Shown one piece after another: positions 1-7,527 of a stretch of DNA of 31,484 bases. Within the stretch, counting starts at the first letter, position 1. The number at the start of each line of letters is the position of its first letter. The translations under genes were made by a program, and so were the position numbers. This DNA is from a virus, in IMG/VR virus record IMGVR_UViG_3300017726_000043, positions 1-31,484 of that record. One strand, given 5' to 3'. The notes beneath the pieces were generated by a model, which ran no database searches, was not told the origin of the DNA, and saw nothing but the letters and a program-made list of their open reading frames with translations.

Positions 1-314
1 AAACTTAATTTACCTTCTTCGGCTCTACGTTTTCTTTCGAAGTATTCGGGAAAAATTAATTGTTCGCTAAACGGTATAGGTGCAACTCTATATCTATCTA
101 TTTTATTTTTTCGTATAGTATTTGCTGCATTTTTTATTTGTTCAGCACTCATATTACTTAATTGGTCATAAGTTCCAGGAAAAGTTTCTTCAGTTAAAAT
201 TATTAAATCATTCTCGTCTATTAATTGTCCGTAAGTAAACGCACCGTCTCCTTCCATAATCGGAGTACTTGAATATATACTCGATAAAAGTTCAGGAGGT
301 GGTGTAGTCGACAT
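1..314 (-). CDS. Probable internal virion protein, cut by left edge
   Basis: The N-terminal 104 codons of a gene that runs off the left edge. It begins MSTTPPPELL at an ATG that shares one base with the stop of the upstream gene (TAATG), so it is probably translationally coupled to it. The visible part has no signal peptide or membrane helix, is charged and lysine/arginine-rich towards the cut end (FERKRRAEEG), and matches no family I recognise. Its place after three putative internal virion proteins suggests another large ejection-type or internal virion protein, but that rests on position only. Confidence 0.75.
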   Translation of the reverse strand, partial: MSTTPPPELLSSIYSSTPIMEGDGAFTYGQLIDENDLIILTEETFPGTYDQLSNMSAEQIKNAANTIRKNKIDRYRVAPIPFSEQLIFPEYFERKRRAEEGKLS

Positions 315-2131
315 TATAGTTTAGGTTGGGATTCTTGAATTTGTTTTTGAATAGCGTTATAAGTTTCCTCAGGTATACTTTTGGTTGGGTCTGGTTGTTG
401 ATTACCCATAGGGTCTATTCTAAATTGTCTATTACTTTGTCTCCAATCTTGAATAGTTGGTGAGTCTGAGTTTCTAGTAAAAAAATCTTTTAAAGCATAT
501 GGATTGTTATAATCAGTTATTCCTGTTTCTTCATCTGGTTGAAATAAGTAATAATCTTTTAACGTATTTAATAAAGAATCAGTAACTTTACCTTTTTCGT
601 TTAGATTACCGTATATACCATATCGAATATTTTCACCTTCACCTAAAGGTCGAAGTTTATCTAATTTAAACCTACCTGCTGTTTCATCATCTCTAGCTTC
701 TATAACACTATTTATAAATTTTAATAAAACATCATGTTGAACTTCTATATCTTGACCTGCATTACCTCCGATAATAGTAAAAAAGTTAGCTAAATCTTTA
801 TCGGATAATGTTCTACCAGTTTGTCCTGCAGTTGCTGCTGCATAATATGCTATATTTAAAAACCCTGAAGCTAATACAGCTTTGCTTCTTGCTAATTGTT
901 GTAAATTGTTAGTTAAAAAACTTTTTTGTGGCTTGTCTATATCCGCTCGTTCTATAAAATTACTTATCATATTTTCAAGGTCTTCTGCATAAGTAGGTGA
1001 ACTTTGGTTTAATGTTTTTAAACTTTTAAATAATTCTTCCCCTGCTACACCACTACCTCTAGTTTGATTACTTGTACCACCGTCTTTACCTTTACTAAAC
1101 AGTTTATCGGTATATTCTGGAGTAAAAAACTGGTCGAAATTAACTCGTATATCGTTTCCTAAACTTGCTAAAGTAGCTACTGTAGTGGTACCTGACGCTC
1201 CTGATTCTATCTGTTTATCGATTTCGTTTAAAACATTATTTGATAAGTTTATTAATCTCACTGTAGCAGCGTCTTGAAGTTCCATTTCGTCAGTAAGTTT
1301 TCTTAAAACTTTTACAGGATTATCATCTTTACCGTGAAAATTATATGCAGAATCTGCTTTTAATGATTCTGCCATACTAGCACTGTAATTTACCCACCCA
1401 TCAGGGTTTACAAAATATTCTTTATTGCTTAAAGTTATTGGTTTTTGATTTTTAAATATCGGGTCGTTAGGGCTAAACGCACTAGTAGGTACATAGTAAT
1501 CTGTACCGAAATCATTTTCAGCGGTTATCCCCATAACGATGTCGGGTTTTTTATCTACGTTAAGGTCTTCGTAATTTAATAAATTTGTTTGTTTAAAATC
1601 TTTTTTAAGACTTTCTTTTTTAAATTGATTTTTACTAGTATTTATTGATTGATTAACAGTACTTTTCCTATTTATATATTGATTAGTTATACTTGCTGAT
1701 GTTGGAGACATTCTTCCAGAAAATAAAGTACCTATACTACCTGCTATAGTCATTCCGTCTACTCCGCTTGTATCTCTATCAGGACCATAAATAGCGTATG
1801 CTTTTAATTCAGCATTTTTTACTTCTTTATTTATTAAACCTTCTTTCTCTAACTTATTTAGTCTTTCCTGTTCTTTTTTAAAACTTTCAGGAGTAACTTT
1901 ATATTTATTTTTAGTTACTGCATTATCTATTAAACCTACTACACTTAAAATTCCAGGAAGATATTTTTCTCCAGCAGATAATTCATTAGGTTCAGGTGCA
2001 GGAGCTCTAGTTCTGGCTGTAGGGAAACTCACTCTAGTAGGTTGTACTTGTACTTGAGTAATTCCAGTAGCTCCTTGATTTCCTCCACCTATAGTTGGGA
2101 AAGGACTAAGACCAGTTATTCCATTAGCCAT
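314..2131 (-). CDS. Putative internal virion/ejection protein, 605 aa
   Basis: A 605-aa protein with a proline/glycine/threonine-rich start (residues about 1-50), then charged, mostly helical-looking sequence with lysine-rich stretches. There is no signal peptide, clear membrane helix or enzyme motif. Its start overlaps the upstream stop as TAATG, and its own stop overlaps the next start the same way, so it belongs to a coupled set with its neighbours. Large low-complexity proteins at the end of the structural region in marine podovirus-like genomes are commonly virion-internal or ejected with DNA. I infer that role here; the sequence itself does not show it. Confidence 0.6.
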   Translation of the reverse strand: MANGITGLSPFPTIGGGNQGATGITQVQVQPTRVSFPTARTRAPAPEPNELSAGEKYLPGILSVVGLIDNAVTKNKYKVTPESFKKEQERLNKLEKEGLINKEVKNAELKAYAIYGPDRDTSGVDGMTIAGSIGTLFSGRMSPTSASITNQYINRKSTVNQSINTSKNQFKKESLKKDFKQTNLLNYEDLNVDKKPDIVMGITAENDFGTDYYVPTSAFSPNDPIFKNQKPITLSNKEYFVNPDGWVNYSASMAESLKADSAYNFHGKDDNPVKVLRKLTDEMELQDAATVRLINLSNNVLNEIDKQIESGASGTTTVATLASLGNDIRVNFDQFFTPEYTDKLFSKGKDGGTSNQTRGSGVAGEELFKSLKTLNQSSPTYAEDLENMISNFIERADIDKPQKSFLTNNLQQLARSKAVLASGFLNIAYYAAATAGQTGRTLSDKDLANFFTIIGGNAGQDIEVQHDVLLKFINSVIEARDDETAGRFKLDKLRPLGEGENIRYGIYGNLNEKGKVTDSLLNTLKDYYLFQPDEETGITDYNNPYALKDFFTRNSDSPTIQDWRQSNRQFRIDPMGNQQPDPTKSIPEETYNAIQKQIQESQPKL

Positions 2132-3270
2132 TAATACCTAATTCCTCCTGGACCTGTTTCAGTACTATTTGGGTCAGTTCCGAACATCATTTGGGGGACT
2201 GTAGGAGGACTATATGTATTTCCTGCTAATGTAGTTATACCTTGTTGCGGGAATAAGCTAGGATTTAATGAAGTATTTCCAAACGTTGGTGGAGTTACGT
2301 TACTACCCATAATACCACTTTGATAATTTAAACCACCGTTGTTTTGTACGACTCCAGGAATTCCAGGAGCAAAACGGTCTGGATTACTAGCTTCTACCGC
2401 GTCTTCTGCGGGAGTTGCTCCAGCATAACCATAACCACCCGCCAACGGACCAAGAGCCGACACTATATTTCCAACGTTTTGTAAGTTTTGGAAAGGTAAG
2501 TTATATCTACCAACAAAATTTTGATAACCTAAATCTAATAAAGATTGGTCTCTATTTCTACCTAACCCTCCCGTAGAAAATAAAGAACTAATATCTTGTC
2601 TTTGTAAATTAGGTAATTGATTAGCTATATTAAATGTTCTACCAGAAATATCAGATAACGAAGCACCTAATGCTCTATCTCTGTCAGCTCCAGTTTGAAA
2701 ATCTTTAAAAGCTAAATTTTGTGCATTATCAAATCCTTTAGAATATATACTACCTAACGCGTCAGTTAATCCTTCTATTCCTTGTTTAGTAATATCCGCT
2801 TCTGTTATACCTTGTCTAGCACTACCGAGATTACCTGTTCTAGCGGCTCCTAAATTTAATTGATTAGTTCTATCCGAAATAAATTTACCGACCCTATCTT
2901 CAACTCTACCCGCAACTCTATCTAAAAATGGATTAAAAAATTCGTCAGTACTAGTCGGGTCAAATCTTTGACCTATTCCTTGTCGATATACATCAGCACT
3001 TTGACCTAATACATCTGTTCCTGTTTGTAAAAAAGGCATATAACTACCAATAGCTTGGTCAGTTAAACCAAACGCTCTATTTTCTCTAGGGTTAAAATTA
3101 GCTATACGTTGTCCCGTATAAGAATAAGGATTACTATCAGGAACATTAGGGTCGCTTAATCCTCTTTGTAATAAACCACTAGCCGCTGGAAAAATACCAG
3201 TTTCTAATATATCCGCTACCTGTGGTGCGGGTGCTTGGGAGGAAAATTCTCGTTCTTCTCTACTAGCCAT
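2131..3270 (-). CDS. Putative internal virion protein, 379 aa
   Basis: A 379-aa protein rich in Gln, Asn, Gly and Arg. Residues about 55-75 contain a FNPRENRAFGLTDQAIG segment, and residues about 130-180 a helical arginine-rich region (NLGAARTGNLGSARQG) of a kind I associate with conserved marine-phage structural proteins. The C-terminal third is glycine/proline/asparagine-rich and probably disordered. It overlaps the upstream gene by 8 bases and the downstream gene by one (TAATG). I assign it as a virion protein, probably internal or ejected, from composition and neighbourhood; no catalytic motif is visible. Confidence 0.6.
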   Translation of the reverse strand: MASREEREFSSQAPAPQVADILETGIFPAASGLLQRGLSDPNVPDSNPYSYTGQRIANFNPRENRAFGLTDQAIGSYMPFLQTGTDVLGQSADVYRQGIGQRFDPTSTDEFFNPFLDRVAGRVEDRVGKFISDRTNQLNLGAARTGNLGSARQGITEADITKQGIEGLTDALGSIYSKGFDNAQNLAFKDFQTGADRDRALGASLSDISGRTFNIANQLPNLQRQDISSLFSTGGLGRNRDQSLLDLGYQNFVGRYNLPFQNLQNVGNIVSALGPLAGGYGYAGATPAEDAVEASNPDRFAPGIPGVVQNNGGLNYQSGIMGSNVTPPTFGNTSLNPSLFPQQGITTLAGNTYSPPTVPQMMFGTDPNSTETGPGGIRY

Positions 3271-4243
3271 ATCTCTGATTACCTTTATTATTAAATGCGT
3301 TTAATCTAGCGATACCTAATTCGTGATTACCGCCACCAGCATGGTCTACCGCTGCTTTTGATAACATAAACTCACCATCACTCGCAAGTACTGGTATTAT
3401 ATCATCTTTTGGACCTCCTGGACCTACTACGGGGTCACCTTTAAACATAGGTCTTGCTAAAATTTTAGCAGGGTCTCCTCCCATATTCATCCCAATACTA
3501 TCTAAAGTTATACCTTTATTAGGAGCTTGATACGAAAAACTAGGGGCAGAAGCAGGGGCTAAAAGTTTTTTGTCGTCGTCATCGAGGATTTCTGCTAATG
3601 TAGCTATTCCTTGCATAGCGACATTAATCCAACCTGCTGCTTCAGAAGCAGTCATCGGTGCGTTCATAGCTTCTGTTGTTGCAGCTATAGCTTCTGTTGT
3701 TGCAGCTGTAGTAGTCTCAGGCAGTGACGCTTTTATATCAGCGTTTACTTTTGCCATTGCTTCATTGGGATTGGGGTTTTCAAAAAGAGATATTAAACTT
3801 TCGTCATCGATTGGTGGAATATCAACTTTGGGTTTCTCAAAGGTTGGAGTAAATGTAGTCATCGCGTCTTCCATAGATAAACTACTTCCAACCTCAGTAA
3901 GTTCATCTCTACCAAAAAGATTTAATAATTCTTCTAAAGTCATATCTTCTAAAGAAGATATAGGTTTACCACTTTGAGCTCCTAATTTTTCTTTTAATGC
4001 ACTTGCAATACCCGTATCTTGATTATTAGTAGCTACATTAAAATCGGCTCCTTCTAATGTTATATCTTCAGCAATATTTTGAGTATCTTCACCAATATTT
4101 TCTAAATTTAAATTAGTTATTCCTCCTTGTCCTTGACCGCCTAAAGCGTTAGCGTTAGCGGGAGGTAATTTTTGTTCAGGTTTATTAGTTATTTGGTGGA
4201 GAGTAGAAACCCCCGTCATAACTGCCATTGCTACGAAAGACAT
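3263..4243 (-). CDS. Putative internal virion protein with C-terminal DDIIPVLASDGEF motif
   Basis: A 326-aa protein. The C-terminal part reads GPGGPKDDIIPVLASDGEF followed by MLSKAAVDHAGGG, which matches a motif (roughly D-D-I-P-x-x-L-S-D-G-E-[FY]-V) recurring in phage internal virion and tail-associated proteins. The middle is acidic and contains an Ala/Thr/Glu repeat (AIAATTEA) coded by a tandem 21-bp repeat. A DDDDKK run lies near residue 220. The start is a methionine-rich hydrophobic segment (MSFVAMAVMTGVST) that may be a weak membrane anchor. It overlaps the cupin gene end by 13 bases. Its precise role is unknown. Confidence 0.6.
   Translation of the reverse strand: MSFVAMAVMTGVSTLHQITNKPEQKLPPANANALGGQGQGGITNLNLENIGEDTQNIAEDITLEGADFNVATNNQDTGIASALKEKLGAQSGKPISSLEDMTLEELLNLFGRDELTEVGSSLSMEDAMTTFTPTFEKPKVDIPPIDDESLISLFENPNPNEAMAKVNADIKASLPETTTAATTEAIAATTEAMNAPMTASEAAGWINVAMQGIATLAEILDDDDKKLLAPASAPSFSYQAPNKGITLDSIGMNMGGDPAKILARPMFKGDPVVGPGGPKDDIIPVLASDGEFMLSKAAVDHAGGGNHELGIARLNAFNNKGNQRYG
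3666..3707 (-). repeat. Tandem 21-bp repeat, two copies
   Basis: Two perfect head-to-tail copies of a 21-bp unit (3666-3686 and 3687-3707), in frame inside the 326-aa virion protein gene, coding for the doubled Ala-Ala-Thr-Thr-Glu-Ala-Ile/Met segment. The in-frame unit length suggests copy-number variation that would keep the gene intact. Confidence 0.9.
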
Positions 4244-4797
4244 TTAGTTCCCTCTAATTCTTTAATTAAATTTTCTAAGTGTTTTGTTTCAGGAGCAGAT
4301 AAAATTAAATCATCGAAAGATTTAGCAATGACTTCATTTTCTACTTCTTCTATTGTTAAACAATCTGTTCTATGTACGGTAATAAAAGTACATTCTTCGT
4401 GAATAAATAAAACTCTTTTTGTACCTATTTCAGTAATACCGTGGAAAGGTGCTTTAACACGCTCCACACCTTGTTCTGTAAAAATAGAGGCTTCACCTTT
4501 CATAATAAAAAATGGATGATTTTTAGCATGAATTCTAGTAACTACTACTAAATCTTTAGGCATTACGATTGTTCTTATGTACAGTCCATCTGCAAAATTG
4601 TGCGTAACAGCTCCCTCATTTTCACCCCTTAACTTTTTATTAGATTCTTCTTGATTAGTTTTTTTACAAAAATCATCTACAGCTTCTTCAAACTGTTTTA
4701 TTTTACTTTGAAACTCTATTTTGTTTTTCTTATATTCAAAAAACTCACAAGCCTCTTGATAAGTTAGTTCTGGAGTTTTTATTAAACTTAAACTCAT
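4231..4797 (-). CDS. Cupin-fold protein, 188 aa
   Basis: A 188-aa protein whose second half looks like a single cupin barrel. Residues about 98-112 read TRIHAKNHPFFIMKGEA, with the His and Gly-Glu typical of cupin motif 1. This is followed by EQGVERVKAPFHGITEIG and a closing strand KRVLFIHEECTFITVHRTD, with His in the motif 2 position. The N-terminal 60 residues are a charged helix. Cupins are functionally diverse, so no reaction is assigned; a structural or virion-associated role is possible because it heads the internal-virion block. The ATG has a good Shine-Dalgarno (AGAGGAAAT) and a possible promoter upstream. Confidence 0.65.
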   Translation of the reverse strand: MSLSLIKTPELTYQEACEFFEYKKNKIEFQSKIKQFEEAVDDFCKKTNQEESNKKLRGENEGAVTHNFADGLYIRTIVMPKDLVVVTRIHAKNHPFFIMKGEASIFTEQGVERVKAPFHGITEIGTKRVLFIHEECTFITVHRTDCLTIEEVENEVIAKSFDDLILSAPETKHLENLIKELEGTKCLS

Positions 4798-4874
4798 TAT
4801 TTCCTCTGCGTTTATTAACGTATTAGCGAGTTAAAGCCCGTCTCGTAAGCTGCAGTTTATATAACTGTAAAGTG

Positions 4875-4880
4875 ATTATA
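4875..4880 (-). promoter_or_regulatory. Candidate sigma70-type promoter before the cupin/internal virion block
   Basis: The minus strand carries a perfect TATAAT at 4880-4875. An 18-bp spacer upstream is TATACA (4904-4899), matching four of six bases of TTGACA. It sits in the 111-bp gap 4798-4908, one of the two longest gaps between genes in the window. The predicted leader is about 70 nt, contains a small CAGTT/AACTG hairpin and ends in AGAGGAAAT before the cupin ATG. It would allow separate expression of the cupin and internal virion genes. The weak -35 keeps confidence modest. Confidence 0.4.
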
Positions 4881-4908
4881 CTTTATGAACTAATAAGTTG
4901 TATAGCCC

Positions 4909-5292
4909 TTAATTATCTTTTTCTTCCAAAATAGCTCTTATCTTTTCTGCTTTTTCTTTAGCTGTATCGGCATGTAATTCAGAATCTACTACTTTTTCTA
5001 ATTTAAAATTATCTAATTTTTGGTTCGGGATATACCTCCATGTATATCCATCTTCGCTATAAACACCAAACACGGTTTGCGAGAAACCAATTTTTATAAT
5101 CATAGCCGTTTGTCCGTCTAGAATTACTTTATCACCTTCATCAAAAGGAGAAAATAATCTAAAAAATGCTCCTTTTACAAAAGTTACAGCGTAATCTTTT
5201 ATAGCTAATCCTAATAATAAAGTAAGTACGAATCCTATAAATTCAATATAAAAATCGTTTAACGTAATTTCAAACATGGACATATCATACAT
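4909..5292 (-). CDS. MscS-like membrane protein: one TM helix plus beta domain
   Basis: A 127-aa protein with a single membrane helix (about residues 14-38, IEFIGFVLTLLLGLA), then FSPFDEGDKVILDGQTAMI (47-65) and YIPNQKL (88-94). This reproduces the order of the pore-lining TM3 and beta domain of MscS mechanosensitive channels: G-L-A-l-x-D, then R-P-F-x-x-G-D-x-V, then I-P-N-x-x-[LI]. Full MscS is near 280 aa with three helices and a C-terminal cage, so this is a minimal version with a short charged tail. It lies next to a holin-like gene, hinting at a membrane or lysis role (inference). The start overlaps the upstream stop as TAATG. Confidence 0.7.
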   Translation of the reverse strand: MYDMSMFEITLNDFYIEFIGFVLTLLLGLAIKDYAVTFVKGAFFRLFSPFDEGDKVILDGQTAMIIKIGFSQTVFGVYSEDGYTWRYIPNQKLDNFKLEKVVDSELHADTAKEKAEKIRAILEEKDN

Positions 5293-5486
5293 TAATGTAT
5301 CGTTGTTTTATGGTCTTCAGTACCATATGACGACATTAATGTATCTAATTTACCCACAACTATCATCCCTAAATTTTCAGCGTGTTGTTCTGCTTCTTCA
5401 AAACTGTCGGCTATAATATTTGGTCCATCGTAAGTAACTCCATCGTATTCGAACTCTGTTAAATAAATTTTTAAATTATCAGTCAT
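5292..5486 (-). CDS. Hypothetical protein, 64 aa
   Basis: A small acidic protein (64 aa) beginning MTDNLKIYLTEFEYDG. It contains a SFEEAEQHAENLGM helix followed by a short strand (IVVGKLDTL). The pattern strand, then ADSFEEAEQHAENLG, then strand resembles small phage proteins of unknown function that carry an 'A..A...A...G' helix. It overlaps the holin-like gene by 8 bases and the MscS-like gene by one (TAATG). No membrane segment is present. Its position between two membrane-protein genes is the only functional hint. Confidence 0.65.
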   Translation of the reverse strand: MTDNLKIYLTEFEYDGVTYDGPNIIADSFEEAEQHAENLGMIVVGKLDTLMSSYGTEDHKTTIH

Positions 5487-5817
5487 ATTGTTTTAATTTA
5501 GTTTTACTTGCACCGCCTGTACCTGCATATAAACCAAACCAAGCGGCTCCCGCTCCTACAACAACAGATACAAATCCACTTTGTTCTAAACTAGGGGTAT
5601 CTAAACCCATGAACCATACACAAGTTTTATATAATAAAACTATGTATATTGTAATAAATAGTCTAGGAAAGATTCTCCAAGAGTCTATAGCTACCGCTAA
5701 ATCTACCCAAGTTTGGAATTTATTAGGTTCGTATTTCTTTTGCGTAGTATCTAATTCTAACTCTAATTTAACCTTCTGGGGTTCCCCAGCTTTTATGATT
5801 TCGTTAGGTTGTTCCAT
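5479..5817 (-). CDS. Holin-like protein with two membrane helices, 112 aa
   Basis: Two membrane segments are visible: residues about 50-70 (FPRLFITIYIVLLYKTCVWF) and 80-98 (glycine/alanine-rich, SGFVSVVVGAGAAWFG). They are followed by a basic tail (SKTKLKQYD). Small size, two helices and a charged C-terminus fit a class II-type holin, which would permeabilise the inner membrane for the endolysin. Function is inferred. I start at the ATG (MEQPNE) rather than the GTG three codons upstream because AGGTGA lies at proper distance from the ATG. That Shine-Dalgarno can pair with AATCACC at 5856-5862. Confidence 0.6.
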   Translation of the reverse strand: MEQPNEIIKAGEPQKVKLELELDTTQKKYEPNKFQTWVDLAVAIDSWRIFPRLFITIYIVLLYKTCVWFMGLDTPSLEQSGFVSVVVGAGAAWFGLYAGTGGASKTKLKQYD

Positions 5818-5820
5818 AAT

Positions 5821-5862
5821 AATCACCTACCAAGAACAATAATAAAGTATTTTTTGGTGATT
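5821..5862 (-). promoter_or_regulatory. Possible hairpin masking the ribosome-binding site of the holin-like gene
   Basis: On the minus strand, AATCACC (5862-5856) and GGTGATT (5827-5821) are perfect 7-bp complements separated by 28 bases. The second arm contains the Shine-Dalgarno of the holin-like gene (AGGTGA, ATG at 5817). If it folds in the mRNA it would hide the ribosome-binding site. The long AT-rich loop makes the stem weak in isolation. Confidence 0.4.
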
Positions 5863-5876
5863 GTTAATGCATTAAC
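5863..5876. repeat. 14-bp perfect palindrome GTTAATGCATTAAC
   Basis: A 14-bp perfect palindrome with no spacer, spanning the stop codon of the 2OG oxygenase gene and abutting the AATCACC arm of the predicted hairpin. It could be an operator-like protein binding site, or chance in AT-rich sequence. Confidence 0.55.
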
Positions 5877-6456
5877 GCCAAGCGGGTCCTTCTATCCAAG
5901 TAACTAAACTTTTCCTAATTCCTTTAATAACAGGATTTACCTTATGAGGCATAAAAGAAGGAAAAATTAAAACTCTACCTTTTTCTCTTATAATATTTTT
6001 ATCAAAAGGGTCTGATATAATATCATTATCGAATTCAAAATCACCTCCTTCATATTCATCTGAATCAGATAACTGTATAGTCATACTAAGTTTTCTATCA
6101 TACATTTCTCCTCTGCCTACAAAGCTATCTATATGTTTATGATAAAAACCTTTATTTGCTGCCAAGTATTCCGTATATTGAATATTAAATATTCTTTCAA
6201 TATCTAAACCGAAATGTTCTCTATTAATATCAACAAATAAATTTGTACAGAGATTAGTTAATTTAACTGTATCTTCTCTACGTGGGTCTATCCAACGAAT
6301 TTGAGACCTTCTAATATCTTTGTCTTGTTTACAATCCTCGCCTATTCTTTCGCCCACGACTCCAATTTCTTCTGGAAATTTTAATGCCATAGTTTTTATA
6401 TCTTCAATAATATCATCTGGTAATACTTCAGGAAGCAAAAAAGAAACACATTTCAT
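5872..6456 (-). CDS. 2OG-Fe(II) oxygenase (prolyl 4-hydroxylase-like), 194 aa
   Basis: A 2-oxoglutarate/Fe(II)-dependent dioxygenase of the prolyl 4-hydroxylase type. The iron ligands are visible: an HxD motif (H108-I-D110 in YHKHIDS), distal H171 in FPSFMPHKV, and R181 ten residues later for 2-oxoglutarate. YEGGDFEF (about 135-142) is the conserved strand between them. The substrate is unknown; proteins, nucleobases and lipids are all possible in phages. I chose the ATG at 6456, one base past the upstream stop, over a TTG 14 codons earlier that lies inside the nuclease gene. Similar oxygenases are common in marine phage genomes. Confidence 0.85.
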   Translation of the reverse strand: MKCVSFLLPEVLPDDIIEDIKTMALKFPEEIGVVGERIGEDCKQDKDIRRSQIRWIDPRREDTVKLTNLCTNLFVDINREHFGLDIERIFNIQYTEYLAANKGFYHKHIDSFVGRGEMYDRKLSMTIQLSDSDEYEGGDFEFDNDIISDPFDKNIIREKGRVLIFPSFMPHKVNPVIKGIRKSLVTWIEGPAWR

Positions 6457-6457
6457 A

Positions 6458-7141
6458 TTAATCTGTAATTCTTTCTTTGCACAATCCCTCTTTACCAAAA
6501 TGACACCAACGACATTTCCATTTATGAGGGTTAGCGGGAAACTCTGTAGCTGTAGTCATATCTATAGCTCTAGCGTTTATACGGTCTCTTTTTAAAATTA
6601 TTGTTTGTGTATCGTAAACAAACTTACTTATTTTATTATGGTCTAAATACCACATTTCAGTAACTATTTCTTCTAATTCTGGAAACCTTTTTAAAGCTAT
6701 AGAACCATATAATTCACATTGTTCTCTATGAGCTTCTTCATTACCTTCGAACTTTCCTGTTTTAAAATCAATAACTCTAGCTTGTTTAGAAATACCTTCT
6801 TGATATACGAAAGAGTCTACTTTAGCTCTTCCCCAAGTATTATAATCAAACCAACCTGTGCGTTTCCATTCTTCGTCCCAAGCCCAATCTTCTTCACAAA
6901 GTACGTGACCTCTTTCATGAAGCTCTTTTAATTCTTTAAAATTATCTTCTAATCCTTTTATTTCTTCAGGTATCTCTTGATGAAACCCTCGAATATATTC
7001 TTCACAAAGTTTATGAATATATTTACCTCTATCCATCGCTGGACTTCCAGGCTCTTTTAATTTTTTAATGAATTTAAATTCTGCTTGTTTCGGACATTTT
7101 TCAAAACAACTTAAACGGCTATATGACCATTGATTTATCAT
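6458..7141 (-). CDS. PD-(D/E)XK nuclease, RecB/Cas4-like with Fe-S cysteines, 227 aa
   Basis: A single-domain RecB-type nuclease. The core motifs are in order: G39-x-x-x-H43-x-x-x-E47, then RAKVDSF with D109, VIDFKTGK with D125 and K127, and Q141-x-x-x-Y145. A cysteine near the N-terminus (C16 in FEKCPKQ) and three at the C-terminus (C210, C213, C221) match the [4Fe-4S] arrangement of Cas4, AddB and Dna2. The expected activity is end-dependent DNA cleavage, perhaps in recombination or DNA-end processing. It is not associated with any CRISPR gene here. AAAGGAGAT lies at good distance from the ATG. Its place among structural and lysis genes is unusual. Confidence 0.85.
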   Translation of the reverse strand: MINQWSYSRLSCFEKCPKQAEFKFIKKLKEPGSPAMDRGKYIHKLCEEYIRGFHQEIPEEIKGLEDNFKELKELHERGHVLCEEDWAWDEEWKRTGWFDYNTWGRAKVDSFVYQEGISKQARVIDFKTGKFEGNEEAHREQCELYGSIALKRFPELEEIVTEMWYLDHNKISKFVYDTQTIILKRDRINARAIDMTTATEFPANPHKWKCRWCHFGKEGLCKERITD

Positions 7142-7176
7142 GCTAATCTCCTTTTAGATATTATATTTGAAAATAT

Positions 7177-7527
7177 TTATAATGTAATTGTAGTGTCTCC
7201 ACCAGCACTAACAGACAAAGTACCTAAAGAAGACTGAGCCTCTAATCCATTGGTAGGCGGTCCACTAAAAACATCGGGGTCTATAGTAGCAATAGTTAAC
7301 CAATTATCTCCGTCATATACTTGTAATTTATCTAAAGTCGTATCAAATACGATTGCTCCTAAATTAAATTTATTTTTTAATTTTTCTTCGGTAGTTATTT
7401 GTCTAGTATTATCAGGGTCAAACTCTCCTAAATTTAATTCTAATATTCTAAGTAATCTATTATATAGCTCACCATTAACTTGACCGTCAGAACTAAAAGG
7501 TAATGAAGTTCTTAATAATTTAGCCAC
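7177..7527 (-). CDS. Small virion/tail protein with 'GAIVFDTT..YDGDNW' motif
   Basis: A 116-aa protein. Residues about 57-81 read GAIVFDTTLDKLQVYDG followed by DNW. This is the short beta motif (G-x-[IL]-x-[FY]-[ND]-[ST]-T-x-x-x-[LF]-[EQ]-x-Y-[ND]-G-x-x-W) common in phage tail-fibre and structural proteins. The C-terminus is Gly/Ser/Thr-rich. The start is GTG, overlapping the upstream TAG as TAGTG, with GGA about ten bases before it. I infer a minor tail or fibre-associated protein. Confidence 0.6.
   Translation of the reverse strand: MAKLLRTSLPFSSDGQVNGELYNRLLRILELNLGEFDPDNTRQITTEEKLKNKFNLGAIVFDTTLDKLQVYDGDNWLTIATIDPDVFSGPPTNGLEAQSSLGTLSVSAGGDTTITL

Noticed and set aside
3570-3977. Plus-strand open frame of 135 aa
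   Set aside because: It lies entirely inside the 326-aa virion gene on the opposite strand, has no ribosome-binding site and is biased Ser/Ala/Val/Ile as expected for the reverse of that gene's repeats. The same applies to all other plus-strand frames in the window.
4825-4860. Near-complementary CTCG/CGAG elements in the gap before the cupin gene as a terminator
   Set aside because: The stem is short and interrupted by an unpaired base, and there is no T-run; I see only a weak possible structure.
6457-6498. Upstream TTG start for the 2OG oxygenase (14 extra residues)
   Set aside because: It would lie inside the nuclease gene with no good ribosome-binding site. The ATG at 6456 is one base after the nuclease stop and begins a typical N-terminus.
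6458-7141. CRISPR association of the Cas4-like nuclease
   Set aside because: I looked for regularly spaced repeats on both strands and for other cas genes; none is visible. Cas4-type nucleases occur in many phages without CRISPR.
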